A stretch of DNA of 64,000 nt from Symbiodinium natans (GCA_905221605.1 CAJNDS010001724.1:230978-294977); one strand, 5' to 3'. Shown: positions 10,308 through 19,311, counted from the first letter of the stretch. Made by a program: numbers and translations. Notes: generated by a model from the letters alone, not told the origin.

Positions 10308-10336
10308 CGAGAGAGAAAGAAAGAAAGAAAGAAAGC

Positions 10337-10372
<36 letters not shown>

Positions 10373-10393
10373 ACAAGAGACAGAGAGAGAGGG
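10270..10393. repeat. (GA)n then (GAAA)n microsatellite
   Basis: About 120 bases of pure purine, (GA) grading into (GAAA) and back to (GA). Encoded Lys/Glu runs are artefacts. It sits in the intron between exons 10129-10223 and 10399-10455. Confidence 0.97.
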
Positions 10394-10398
10394 TTTAG

Positions 10399-10455
10399 GG
10401 CTCCTTGCGTCCAGATTGCCATGTGCAAAGCTCTAACAGCGGCAGCAGCTACGGG
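10399..10455 (+). CDS. Candidate exon with telomeric acceptor
   Basis: Starts after GGGTTTAG and ends at ACGGG|GTAGAG. Two frames are open: APCVQIAMCKALTAAAATG and SLRPDCHVQSSNSGSSYG. The previous exon's phase does not choose cleanly between them. Confidence 0.36.
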
Positions 10456-10594
10456 GTAGAGGGTTAGCTACCACCCAGCCTGCCTGCAAGTACGCCGCTA
10501 GTGCAAAGGTACACTTTACTACCCATCGGCCTCTCAGCCTTCAACCCATAAGCCCCAGAACGCGCATGTCAAAGGCATGCGAACGAAGACCCCC

Positions 10595-10684
10595 TGGTTC
10601 TTAGTAGGGAATGAAATGAGGGCCCTTTCTACCCTTGAAGGGATTATATGGGGCCCTCATTCCCTCATCCCCTACGAAGAACCA
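10595..10684. mobile_element. MITE-like family G, copy 1
   Basis: Left end TGGTTCTTAGTAGGGAATGA, right end TCCCTCATCCCCTACGAAGA followed by ACCA: inverted repeats. The second copy at 36864-37074 has the same ends but a longer AT-rich interior. Element A4 follows 116 bp later. Confidence 0.75.
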
Positions 10685-10800
10685 GCCAGAAGAAGCTTAG
10701 GTACCTCACGCAGTGGGTCTCCATTTGGCAGTTTACCGCCACCGACTCGGCTTGTGCTGACTCGAGAAATTTATCATTCAAGTGCCAGTAGTTATCCAGA

Positions 10801-10903
10801 CAGCCCAGCACCCCTTAGCTAAGGAATATAGCTAGACTTATACAGGGATCCTGAATATGACTTGAGGTAAATTCCTTAACTAAGAGGTATTGGGCTCTTT
10901 GGG
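10801..10903. mobile_element. MITE-like family A, copy 4
   Basis: Left CAGCCCAGCACCCCTTAGCT, right CTAAGAGGTATTGGGCTCTT ending TGGG; interior CTTATACAGGGATCCTGAAT. About 103 bp, non-coding. Confidence 0.75.
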
Positions 10904-11102
10904 TAGCTGTCAACGTTTGGGCCAGTTGTATATTGGGTGGCGCCAGCATGGCCATCGCTCATAGAGTTTGATTCTCAAACGGCACCCCAAATCCTGAGGT
11001 TTTGGTCTAAGGGTTTAGGATTCAGGGTTTCTAGGGCTTAGTTTAAGTTTAGTGATTGGGTTTAGGGTATGTAGGTTCGGGTCGATGTCGTGTGAGAAGC
11101 AG

Positions 11103-11283
11103 TTTCGCTTGCTTCGGGGCTCTTGGAAAGTTGGAAAGTAGCTCTACCTTCCCGACCTTCGCAAGACGTGTAGGCGAAAAGACACGTCACCCATGCCAGC
11201 AGGTTTCTTTTGCATACATGCCGCTGCTGGTCCTGCCGGGCTTCAGCAGCAAAGAAGGCTGCTGGGCTGCAGCATGGTTCTTG
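11103..11283 (+). CDS. Candidate internal exon, hydrophobic C-terminal half
   Basis: Acceptor GTGAGAAGCAG at 11102; open for 60 codons to donor TTCTTG|GTGGCC. Reads FACFGALGKLESSSTFPTFA, RRVGEKTRHPCQQVSFAYMP and LLVLPGFSSKEGCWAAAWFL. The intron enters a C-rich telomeric tract 8 nt after the donor. Confidence 0.55.
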
Positions 11284-11339
11284 GTGGCCGAAACCCTAAA
11301 CCCTAAACCCTAAACCCTAAACCCCAAACCCTAAACCCT

Positions 11340-12147
11340 AAACCCTAAACCTCAGATAATTCACCTCTACCTTGCAAGCTCCGGCATGCAACTGCTCTGT
11401 TCAATTTATAGGGTGCTTAAGGGACGGGGGCTCATGGGGGGTAGGTACCGAAGGGAACCTTAGGGAAGCTTAGGGAGCCTTAGGAAGTAGTGGGGAGTAT
11501 TAGGGAAGCTTGGGTTACATACCCCCCCTTGAACCCCCCTCCCTTAAGAACATCAGCACATAGCATGTTTGTTTGCTGTGGTACCTGAGCTGTTCCTGCA
11601 CTTCACATGGAGGCATCGAGCCAAGTGACTTTCTTCATGAATGGACTGGGCGTGGATTCCCAAGACCCTTCGGACCTTTCCCATCCCTCAGCCCCTCAAC
11701 GCCTTTCCCTCCATCTAGGTGCTGACACGCGGCGCCCCAACTGCTCGTGACTCATAGGTATATTGCTTTCTTGTGGAATTTGTTCTCACGTCTCAGAGTT
11801 GAGACCCATTGAGACCCTGAACCACGGCACCGTACCCCCCCAAAACACCAGAAAGCAAGCAAGACCCAAAGCTAAAGAACCTATGTTGGCTTTCGGGATG
11901 TTTTGAATTTGCCTTCTTTAGAGGATTCTGAACTTAGGGGTACCCTTTTTGATTATGGTATTTTCGCGTATGTCAGGGGCACCCCATGCACCCCTGAACC
12001 CTCAACCCTACACTCAACTTTCGGAAATCCCCATTTGAGCTTGTAAGGGACCCTACATAAACATATGTTTCCAGGGTTAAAACCCTTAAGCTTGCTGCGG
12101 TTTAGGGTTCAGGGTTCAGGGTTCAGGGTTTAGGGTTTAGGGTTTAG
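11340..12147. other. Telomere-poor block without a firm gene
   Basis: 11555-11770 has splice-like signals (CCTTTCCCTCCATCTAG at 11720) and short open segments. 11440-11545 and 12890-12960 contain GGTACC/CTTAGGGA palindromic modules. I cannot assemble exons. Confidence 0.4.
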
Positions 12148-12241
12148 TGAGACATTCGGGTGGCTCAGGCATGACGTTTCAGGAGGCCACGCCGCTTCCC
12201 ATGAGTCGCGGCTTAGGGCTGAGTGTTCTGAAGGGTCTAGG
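12148..12241 (+). CDS. Candidate exon flanked by telomeric tracts on both sides
   Basis: Starts after TTTAG|T and ends at TCTAGG|GTTTAGG. In one frame it reads TFGWLRHDVSGGHAASHESR then LRAECSEG. A second frame (SGGSGMTFQEATPLPMSRGL) is equally open. The first is in phase with a putative upstream exon LKPLSLL ending at 12100. Confidence 0.33.
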
Positions 12242-12331
12242 GTTTAGGTTTAGGGTTTAGGATTTAGGGTTTGGAGTTTGGGTTTAGGGTTTAGGGTTTA
12301 GGGATGTTTAGGGTTTGGGCGGCTTCATTCA

Positions 12332-12352
12332 GGGGGGGGGGGGGGGGGGGGC
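12332..12352. repeat. Poly-G run
   Basis: A run of about 20 G. Similar G or C runs recur at 13585-13607, 28857-28874, 41488-41504, 44951-45010, 47222-47241, 52885-52902, 60270-60301, 63343-63361, 63466-63483 and 63765-63783. Confidence 0.95.
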
Positions 12353-12512
12353 GTAGATTCAGCCCCTGCTGTGAGAGGTTTAAGGCCTTGGGGCTACCTG
12401 TCGAAATGGTCCGGGTTTTTCGGGTTCAGGAGGAAATCATGTTGGAACGAAGAAGATATCCAGGGTCCACCAATGTTTGTTGGGGGCTCCTCAGTCGTCT
12501 TTGCGGCTTCAG

Positions 12513-12574
12513 CTGGATCATGCACACGAGCGGCGAAACCCTGCACATGATGCTGTTGTCTTCGAGTCCTATGA
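12513..12574 (+). CDS. Candidate internal exon
   Basis: Acceptor GTCTTTGCGGCTTCAG at 12512, donor TATGA|GTGTTT. Reads LDHAHERRNPAHDAVVFESY. A longer frame through the same DNA (GLLSRLCGFSWIMHTSGETL) is open as well. Confidence 0.42.
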
Positions 12575-12641
12575 GTGTTTTTTGAGAGCTAAACCCTAAA
12601 CCCCTAAACCCTACTTCCTGCGACTCTGAAGCATCCGACAG

Positions 12642-12702
12642 GCCAGGAGTGGCAAGCCTCCCACTTCTTGCTTGGTTGGGAAGACCTATTGGGATGTTTT
12701 GG
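12642..12702 (+). CDS. Candidate internal exon
   Basis: Acceptor AGCATCCGACAG at 12641, donor TTTTGG|GTTTAAG. Reads ARSGKPPTSCLVGKTYWDVL. Upstream is a short C-rich telomeric tract. Confidence 0.38.
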
Positions 12703-13070
12703 GTTTAAGAGTTTTGCTTTTGAGGCTTTTAGAGGGACCAAGTTAGTTATCCAACGCCAACGACTTCTGACCATTGTAAAGGGTGCCTTTGTTTATCGCT
12801 GAAGAGTGCGTTGTCATCATGGTACATGGGCCTGTGTAGTTCAGCCCTACAGTGCGAGGCAGTTCGGGAATGGAGTTTGTATCGGGTTCTTCATGTAACC
12901 CAAGGTTCCCTAATGCGCCCCCTACTCCCTAAGCTTCCCTAAGGTTCCGTAGGTACCTACACCCCCATGAACACCCCCAACCCTAAACCCTAAATTCTAA
13001 ACCGCCCATGAACCCCCCCTCCCTTAAGGACGCCAAACGTAACGTGAGTAGAGGAGACTGCTCGCGGTAG

Positions 13071-13508
13071 GTCCTGGCCTCCTTCTCCGACGGCTGGACC
13101 TGCTATACCCAGCAGGCTGGGCGTGGATGTAGGGTTTAGGGTTTAGGGTTTAAGGTTTAGGGTTGAAGGTTTAGGGTTTAGAGTTTAGGGTTAGGGTTTA
13201 GGGTTTAGGATAGAATTGGATCCGAAACCTTACACGCCAAAGGGTCCCAAAGCTTTGGTTGCAGCCCTTTTTCCGACCTAAGAAACCCCACACCTTCGAG
13301 CCTTAACCCCCCAAATCCTTATTCACACCAAACCCTAATAGACACCCGCAGAAGGATTCTGATCTTCCCTAATACCTTGCAGCATAAAGGCTCCGAATAT
13401 GGCCCTTTTTTTCCCTTGGGAATCTTGAAAAAAGGTCCCAACAACAACCCACGGGCACATGGAGCTGTCGGATTTTTCGCTTCGACTTTTGGGGCAGAGC
13501 GAAGTTGA
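13071..13508 (+). CDS. Two candidate exons joined across telomeric intron 13134-13208
   Basis: Exon 13071-13133 (acceptor CTCGCGGTAG) reads VLASFSDGWTCYTQQAGRGC plus R and ends at TGTAGG|GTTTAG. The next 75 nt are TTTAGGG variants from GTTTAGGG to GGGTTTAG. Exon two resumes in phase 0 with DRIGSETLHAKGSQSFGCSP, then FSDLRNPTPSSLNP, and stays open 99 codons to TGA 13506. The end may be shorter: an overlapping frame at 13430-13560 reads WSCRIFRFDFWGRAKL and TQVSCSLCGHSLHFYRC, a possible zinc-ribbon piece. Confidence 0.52.
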
Positions 13509-13561
13509 CGCAAGTTTCCTGTAGCCTTTGCGGGCACAGCCTCCACTTCTATCGCTGCGCC

Positions 13562-13574
13562 CTTCCTTTTTTTT

Positions 13575-13605
<31 letters not shown>

Positions 13606-13666
13606 GGTTGAGGGTTTAGGGTTAGTTTAGGGTTGAGGGTTTAGGGTTTTGGGGGGGGGGGGGGGT
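13562..13666. repeat. Poly-T/poly-G composite with telomeric units
   Basis: About 20 T, then about 25 G, then TTGAGGGTTTAGGG units and a second G run. Probably unstable DNA; assembly length is uncertain. Confidence 0.9.
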
Positions 13667-13862
13667 TCTAGAATCGAGAGACCGGCCCGTGTTGAACAGA
13701 AGCGGCCCTCCCAAGCCGAAGCCTTAAACTCTAAGGCAACCTCCCTCAGAGACTCAGGCGTTGCTAGTAGAGAATACATGCAGGAATGAGGTGAATTCCC
13801 GACCCTACACCCTAACCCTGAACCCTAAACCCCCCTAAGAACCAGGGGTGTAAACCCTAGCT

Positions 13863-13999
13863 CTAAACCCTAAACCCTAAACCCTAAACCCTAAACCCTA
13901 AACCCTAAACCCTAAACCCTAAACCCTAAACCCTAAACCCTAAACCCTAAACCCTAAACCCTAAACCCTAAACCCTAAACCCTAAACCCTAAACCCTAC
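13863..13999 (-). repeat. Long C-rich telomeric tract ending at an exon
   Basis: About 19 near-perfect CCCTAAA units. The tract runs into CCATAG, the acceptor of the candidate exon at 14005. Confidence 0.97.
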
Positions 14000-14004
14000 C
14001 ATAG

Positions 14005-14099
14005 GAACCAGTGGGCGGATCACCCAGATGCCAGCAGGATCCAGACTGTGCCAACGGCCACGCGTTTTTGCTCCTCACAGGCCGGGGAGTTCCCACAGG
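14005..14099 (+). CDS. Candidate exon between two telomeric tracts
   Basis: Acceptor CCCTACCATAG and telomeric donor ACAGG|GTTTAG. Open throughout: EPVGGSPRCQQDPDCANGHA then FLLLTGRGVPTG. All three frames are open, and this one has the best codon balance. Product unknown. Confidence 0.5.
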
Positions 14100-14560
14100 G
14101 TTTAGGGTTTAGGGTCTAGGGTTTAGGGTTTAGGGTTTAGGGTCTATAGGGTTTAGGGTTCAGGGCCTCTGTCATAGGGTTTATAGGGTTTATGGGGTGT
14201 GCAGGGCTTACAGGTTTTACAGGGCTTATGGGGTTTGCAGGGTTTTCTAAGGGTTAGAAGGAAAAGTACCATACTTTTTTTGATTCTGACCCTACTTCGA
14301 ACTGCCCATGAAGCTCCAAGCAGGGCTTCGAACATGGGGCCCGAAATGCGGAAGTGCGCAAGCGATTCTTTTAGGGTTTAGGGTTTAGGGTTCTTTTTTT
14401 GCCGCCCGCCGAGCTGATGGCAACATCGCACTGCAGGAAAATCGCACGTTGTTCATTCGGGAAAACTCGGGGTTCTGCGAAGACACTGCTTCATCCTTGC
14501 CTGTCAGGACCCTAAACCCTACACCCTAAACCCTAAACCCTGGCTCCGTTTGCCGTTCAG

Positions 14561-14617
14561 CGAGGGGGGAGATCACCCAAGCAAAACAAACCAGACAAAG
14601 GAGTCAAGACTTTGGGG
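14561..14617 (+). CDS. Candidate 19-codon exon
   Basis: Acceptor CTCCGTTTGCCGTTCAG, donor TTGGGG|GTGATT. Reads RGGRSPKQNKPDKGVKTLG, strongly basic, phase 0 to 0. Follows a short C-rich telomeric tract. Confidence 0.52.
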
Positions 14618-14759
14618 GTGATTAGGGTTGAGGGGTTTTGGGGTTTAGGAGTTGAGCGGGTTTTAGGGCGGGTTTAGGGTTTTGGGGAGTTCGTCATCCT
14701 AAGAACTGCAGGGTTTTGATCCCGAGAGCCTCCTTGACATCTGGTTGTGGCTTGCTACA

Positions 14760-14995
14760 AGTTACTTGGAGGTTGATTGGTAGGGCTAATTTGGGCAAAA
14801 AGTCGAACTTCAAGTAGGGGGCATGGGTTACTGTGCATGGGTAGTTCTACGTAGGGCTATCAGTATGGCAACTAAACTTTAACCTTATTTAGGCTACTCA
14901 CAACCGTACTTCTAAGCACCCCTAAACCCTAAACCCTAAACCCTAAACCCTATAAACCCTAAACCCTACTTCTGAGCATCCATGAACCTCCAAGT
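14760..14995. mobile_element. MITE-like family F copy with internal telomeric tract
   Basis: Begins TTACTTGGAGGTT and ends ATCCATGAACCTCCAAGTT, the family F inverted ends. A C-rich telomeric tract (14925-14967) interrupts the right half between two copies of TACTTCT(A/G)AGCA. Confidence 0.6.
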
Positions 14996-15057
14996 TGGTG
15001 CTGCCTGCCATGTGAGCTATCCAACCCCAACATTTGAAGCCCATATGCGATGCACAG

Positions 15058-15273
15058 ATCATCCGATGTCCCTATTACTTGTTGATTTGGGTTTAGGGTT
15101 TAGGGTTTAGGGTGTACGTCAGCAAGCAAGACAAAGACGCGTCGCACTAGACCTGGAGGACGTTCTATCACTCCCTACCATGTTCGCCGGCATGCGTCTT
15201 ATGGTCCGCAGCTGTGTTGTGGTTAGTCTTTGTCGCCATGTCGGACAGACGCTTGTATCAGCCTTTCCCAGCA
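15058..15273 (+). CDS. Two candidate exons across a 20-nt telomeric gap (15091-15110)
   Basis: IIRCPYYLLIW (15058-15090) ends at TTTGG|GTTTAG. The next 20 bases are (GTTTAGG)2GTTTAG. Immediately after, phase 0 continues as GVRQQARQRRVALDLEDVLS, LPTMFAGMRLMVRSCVVVSL and CRHVGQTLVSAFPS to a textbook donor AGCA|GTAAGT at 15274. The second segment is 163 nt and open throughout, with a hydrophobic patch RSCVVVSLC. A 20-nt intron would be exceptionally small, so frame disruption by insertion is an alternative. Confidence 0.58.
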
Positions 15274-15489
15274 GTAAGTTCCCAGCAGTAAGCTCACCAG
15301 CATCGAGTGATAGACTCCAGGTGGCAAGTCCGTTTGCCACGTGATACACGTGTTTCTTGTACTATCGAATCTCGAACCAAACTCAGCAGGCGCAGGGTCC
15401 TTCCTCTAAGGAGGCACTCTGCTCGTCAGATGAGCCGTGGCTATAGTACGCCCCTTACCCTTGAAGCATCCCACTGATCACAGTTCCAG

Positions 15490-15606
15490 CACACGACAAG
15501 CTTGCCCCTTTGATAGAAGCCATGGCATCTGCGTTCAAGCTGCACTACCGGCTGCGAAATCTGTATCGCGTTCTGCTGGCCGCTCTACACAGGGATGCCC
15601 AATCAG
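15490..15606 (+). CDS. Candidate internal exon, amphipathic helix
   Basis: Acceptor ATCACAGTTCCAG, donor TCAG|GTCTCT. Reads HDKLAPLIEAMASAFKLHYR, then LRNLYRVLLAALHRDAQS, clearly helix-like. Downstream, acceptor GCATTGCAG at 15734 leads to a short frame ending in TAA (15750) in matching phase, so a gene may end near 15752. Confidence 0.65.
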
Positions 15607-15752
15607 GTCTCTGGGGATCAGGGCTTACGGCAGAACCCCTGGCCCCCTCCCTGAACCTGAAACCTGAACCCCCTCCTTGGAGCCGAAGCCCAGAAGCCTT
15701 GGTTTCTTCTTGGCGAGGTTTCTGCATTGCAGCCAGACCTAGAATCTCGTAA

Positions 15753-16370
15753 CAGAGCCTGTGGTCAATGAGGCTACGCAGAACTGTGTTGCAGTAGTGA
15801 GTTTAAAAGGGCCTTGCAAGTGGGCTGCCTAGTTCACATGAGGGCCTTCTGCGGCGGATGGAAATGGACGTAGAAGATGTGCTCACTGCGTGCTGAGGCG
15901 TCTTCTGCCTGTATGTTACTGATGGCAATATGGAGCGGCGACGTTCCTCGGCCGGATGGCAAGGCGTTCAAGGTTTGTATATCCCCAATGAGTTAAGGAG
16001 TTCGCTTCTTTGACCGAGGGTTCTGCAAGCTTGTACTACTGATCATGAGACGTGCGAATTGTCAGATGGCTCAGATGAACCGACCCTAATTTCTTGAGGC
16101 AGTCATCGGATGAATTAATGTTCATGGAACCCGCCGTTGTATCATGAGCACGCACACGCTTTAGACAGGCAGCATGCGAATGGAAGCGTGAGAGGTTGGA
16201 AACTTCCACGTCGTAGTATCGTGTGACGATCAACGCGCGACTCACTTCGCTTCTCCTTTTCCTGTATCGATGGTGCAGAACAGCGTCCAGCTAAACATAT
16301 CTAAACATGAAAGCCTCTAGAAGGCGGGCTTTTGGCACGGTAGCTACAGTTCTAACCTGCTTTAGGGTAC
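15753..16370. other. Telomere-free intergenic or 3' region
   Basis: No telomeric units for about 600 bases. A minus-strand frame at 16036-16245 is open for 69 codons but begins at GTGAGT, a donor-like string. I see no convincing gene. It could be a 3' UTR or spacer. Confidence 0.4.
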
Positions 16371-16375
16371 CCCTA

Positions 16376-16643
16376 ACCCTGAACCCTAAACCCTAAACCC
16401 TAAACCCTAAACCCTAAACCCTAAACCCTAAACCCTGAAACCTAAACCCTAAACCCTAAACCCTAAACCTCCGAGTCGGTCTGGCGGAGAGTGCATGCAA
16501 GGAAGGGTCAGGAATGGCCTCTACACACCTGAGCTCTGAGCCGTAGGAGCCAGATGAACCCTAAACCCTAAACCCTAAACCCTAAACCCTAAACCCTAAA
16601 CCCTAAACCCTAAACCCTAAACCCTAAACCCTAAACCCTAAAC
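16376..16643 (-). repeat. Two C-rich telomeric tracts
   Basis: 16376-16469 and 16557-16643 are CCCTAAA arrays with rare CCCTGAA units. The intervening 85 bases have an open + frame (SVWRRVHARK) ending at AAGG|GTCAGG, too short to call. Confidence 0.95.
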
Positions 16644-16647
16644 GAAG

Positions 16648-16766
16648 TGGGATGGCAGACCCTCTTGCTACTCTAAGCTTGGTTGGGTATATGGAGAATA
16701 TGCCTTATAGCATTGGGATCACAGACCCTCTTGCTATGCTAAGCCTGATTGGGCAGATGGACAGTG
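16648..16766. repeat. Diverged direct duplication, 66-bp period
   Basis: GGGATGGCAGACCCTCTTGC at about 16649 and GGGATCACAGACCCTCTTGC at about 16715 begin two copies of a segment sharing AAGC(T/C)TG(G/A)TTGGG. It starts at the edge of a telomeric tract. Confidence 0.85.
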
Positions 16767-16917
16767 TGGATGTCCATACGCCTTTGAGGGGCATTTAATG
16801 CCCCCAAGGAACCCTAAACCATGAGCCCACAAAGCCGGCCAGGCGCTTGGCAAACTGTCAAAAAGCAGCCCGATTTTCCGAACCCCATAAATGCCATGAA
16901 CCCTATACCTAGTAGTA

Positions 16918-17000
16918 GAGTAGGTAACCTTTAACCTTTTTGGGGGTAGTATAATCCCCTTATAATCCCAAAGGTTAACCTTTAATTCCCCCAGGTTCCG
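16918..17000. mobile_element. MITE-like family E, copy 1
   Basis: CCTAGTAGTAGAGTAGGTAA and AACCTTTTTGGGGGTAGTAT on the left; ATCCCAAAGGTTAACCTTTA and CCCCCAGGTTCC on the right. The AGGTTAACCTT core is palindromic. Copies at 25938 and 50901 are 85-90% alike by eye. Confidence 0.85.
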
Positions 17001-17100
17001 GTACACCCTGTAAATCCCAGAAAACCCCATACTTGACCCATAAATATTTTCAATCCTACAGGAAGCTCTCTGGAAAGCCCCTGCGAACACCAGACGGGCG

Positions 17101-17303
17101 ACCCTAAACCCTAAACCCTAAACCCTAAACCCCAAACTCGAAACCCCAAACCCCAAACCCCAAACCCCAAACTCTAAACCCCAAACCCCAAACCCCAAAC
17201 CCCAAACCCCAAACCCCAAACCCTAAACCCCAAACCCTAAACCCTAAACCCTAAACCCTAAACCCTAAACCCTAAACCCTAAACCCTAAACCCTAAACCC
17301 TAG
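17101..17303 (-). repeat. Telomeric tract with a homogeneous CCCCAAA block
   Basis: CCCTAAA units flank a run of a dozen CCCCAAA (TTTGGGG) units at 17139-17219. The clean block implies local spread of a variant. The tract ends CCCTAG, the acceptor of the next exon. Confidence 0.97.
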
Positions 17304-17403
17304 CCAAGAGGTGCGCCAAGTGTTCCACATGATACCACTCTGCGGCCTTCTGATGGTGTCGACGATGAGGTGGGCAACCCTGGGTCTGGTGCTCTACTTG
17401 GAG
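17304..17403 (+). CDS. Candidate exon encoding hydrophobic segment(s)
   Basis: Acceptor ACCCTAG at the edge of the telomeric tract; donor TTGGAG|GTTCAG at the start of the next tract. Reads QEVRQVFHMIPLCGLLMVST then MRWATLGLVLYLE, two hydrophobic runs compatible with membrane helices. An internal donor ATGAG|GTGGGC would give a shorter exon. Confidence 0.58.
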
Positions 17404-17688
17404 GTTCAGGGTTTAGGGTTTAGGGTTTAGGGTTTAGGGTTTAGGGTTTAGGGTTTAGGGTTTAGGGTTTAGGGTACTTAGAGAAGCGGGGGTTTAGGGT
17501 CTGAGGTCTAGGGTTCAGGGTTTAGGGTTTAGGGTTCAGGGTTTAGGGGTACTTGTAAGTATGTTCAACAATACACTAAACCGGGTTAGATGCAGAGTTG
17601 CCTTTTTTATATCCCTACTTCTAACTACCCATGCCAGTGGAAGAGACCGTCGCCACACCAAGACCTCAAACCTAATACCCCAAACGGC

Positions 17689-17804
17689 CTACTTGGAGGT
17701 TCAGGGTCCTTTATAAGAGTAGTTATAACCCACTTATAAGCCCCTCAAGTACCCTGGTTATAAGTACAGCTATAATTGGGTTAAGTGCCATGAACCTCCA
17801 AGTA
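17689..17804. mobile_element. MITE-like family F copy
   Basis: CTACTTGGAGGTTCAGGG at the left, CATGAACCTCCAAGTAA at the right; interior TATAAGTA-rich. Family F inverted ends (CTACTTGGAGGTTCATGGGT) recur at 49175-49283. Confidence 0.75.
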
Positions 17805-17824
17805 AAGCCCTCCTGGAGCCGCAG

Positions 17825-18103
17825 GGTTCTCTGCCCGGATGCTCTCTGCCCGGATGCAAAAACAAGGTTGGCTTTTTGGATATGTTACATTTTCCTTATT
17901 TGGGTTCATGAGGGACCCTCTATGCAAATTTTTGTTCAAAGGGTACGAGGTTGGTTTGGGGATGTTTTACATTTTCCTTTTTTGGGTTCATGAGGGACCC
18001 TATTTACAAATATTTTTTCACAGGGTTTCAACGGCCGGCCCAGACAGAGTTTTGGGTCTAGGCTCCTGCGTTCCCAGATGCCGTAGCGCCTGTAGGGCCA
18101 CGT
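17825..18103 (+). CDS. Candidate exons 17825-17866 and 18024-18103 flanking a duplicated intron
   Basis: 17825-17866 (acceptor GGAGCCGCAG, donor ACAAG|GTTGGC) reads FSARMLSARMQKQ. 18024-18103 has a superb acceptor (ATTTTTTCACAG) and donor CACGT|GTAAGG and reads VSTAGPDRVLGLGSCVPRCR then SACRATC. The phases of the two exons do not match, so one boundary is wrong or an exon is missing. Confidence 0.36.
17864..18028. repeat. Diverged tandem duplication, ~83-bp period
   Basis: AAGGTTGGCTTTTTGGATAT and GAGGTTGGTTTGGGGATGTT start two copies that share TTACATTTTCCTTNTTTGGG and TTCATGAGGGACCCT. The second ends in a splice-acceptor-like tail. Confidence 0.85.
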
Positions 18104-18113
18104 GTAAGGACCG

Positions 18114-18596
18114 ATGGCTTCTGAGCGAGCATTGAAGCTGCGGCAGGGCGAGGTTGCGTAGGGTTTCGGGTTTAGGGTTTAGGGTTTCGGGTTTAAGTTT
18201 AGGGTTTAGGTTTTAGGGAGATTGAAAACGTTCAGAGCTTGCTTGCTTGGTTGGTTACGTCCGGTTAGATACAAAACGCAACACACATCACGCAACTCAC
18301 CCGCATGCATGTTCTTTCACGTTTGTTTCGTTTTGAGTTTTTGATGTTTCCACAAAATCCAGATTCGGAGCACTCTCTCGCATGTTATCTTCAAGAGATA
18401 TGAAATTGACTTCGATGTTTCTGCTTGCTGACGCGAGCACTTATCCGCATATGATATGTGTCCGATGCTGTAAATCGCAATGCACTGATTGTGAGTGGCA
18501 GTGTGTAAAGGCTGTTTTGCCCAGGCAGTGTGTGCAAGTCTGAAATGTCGCCGCTACCAGTGGGTTTGGAGACGAAGTCAACCCAGCACCAACTGA
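18114..18596 (+). CDS. Candidate small gene: exons 18114-18157, 18217-18263 and possibly 18529-18596
   Basis: ATG at 18114 opens MASERALKLRQGEV and ends at TTGC|GTAGGG. The 59-nt intron 18158-18216 is telomeric variants ending TTTTAG. Exon two continues in phase as EIENVQSLLAWLVTS to CCG|GTTAGA, completing a convincing amphipathic helix. A third exon after GTTTTGCCCAGGCAG matches phase (VCASLKCRRYQWVW, then stop TGA 18594). A different, longer frame at 18530-18736 is also open, so the end is unsure. Confidence 0.46.
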
Positions 18597-18989
18597 AATT
18601 TTTAAAGCACTTGGAAAGACCTTTGCCTGAACCGCGACACGCGAAGCACGCACAGGAAACTCAAGCAGTACGAAGGAAGCAGTTTCGAAACATTTTCAAA
18701 GTAGTTTTTGGACCCTCTAAACTGGATGTTTTGTGAGCCTCCTACGAAATGTAGAATTTCAGGTGCCCTTTTTGTGCTGTGACCTATAGTTCCATGCCAA
18801 GTTGGAGTTCTAAGGCATTCTCACATGGGCAGGTCGCTAGGCCGCTGGGTCATGATCCCCTCTCAGATCCCCTAAATTTAAAGCCTAAACTCTAAGTCCT
18901 TTGTATTCCTGACAGTGAGTGAGAGCGATCAGAGGTGAGTTTAGGGTTGATATTGATAGTTCTTGTAATTAGGACTGAAATGCCTTGAA

Positions 18990-19050
18990 TTTTAAGGGAA
19001 TCCTACTATTTTGGGGGCTATTTTGGGGGTCCGCTATTTTCGTAAACCCC
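18990..19050. mobile_element. Family I-like fragment
   Basis: TCCTACTATTTTGGGGGCTA and TTTTCGTAAACCCCC resemble the ends of family I. It precedes the acceptor at 19058. Confidence 0.35.
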
Positions 19051-19058
19051 CTTCGCAG

Positions 19059-19311
19059 GTTAAGGACCAAGACGGGCCTCGACTTCTACCGCTGTGGACA
19101 TTTGAGGCCAGGTGTTTGGGGCCCGGGTTACAGGGTCAGAAGCAAGACGGAGGATGCCAGGCTTCTGAGCGTTTAGGGTTTAGGGTTTAGGGTTTAGGGT
19201 TTAGGGTTTAGGGTTTAGGGTTTAGGGTTTAGGGTTTAGGTCTCTTCATGGGGCATCCGTGGCAGGCTGGAGCTTGCTAGTGTAAATCCAGGTCTTAAGT
19301 TCGCGGACCCT
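19059..19311 (+). CDS. Two candidate exons joined by a pure telomeric intron (19171-19239)
   Basis: Exon 19059-19170 (acceptor CCCCCTTCGCAG) reads LRTKTGLDFYRCGHLRPGVW, GPGYRVRSKTEDARLLS and ends CTGAGC|GTTTAG. The 69-nt interval is exactly (GTTTAGG)9GTTTAG. Exon 19240-19311 continues in phase 0 as VSSWGIRGRLELASVNPGLK plus FADP and ends at CCT|GTCAGT, a good donor. This is the cleanest all-telomeric candidate intron in the window. Product unknown. Confidence 0.62.

Noticed and set aside
10268-10459. Protein with Lys/Glu/Arg repeats
   Set aside because: Produced by the GA/GAAA microsatellite; low complexity on both strands.
16036-16245. 69-codon minus ORF starting at GTG
   Set aside because: Its start is GTGAGTCG, a better splice donor than start codon, and no ATG lies nearby.
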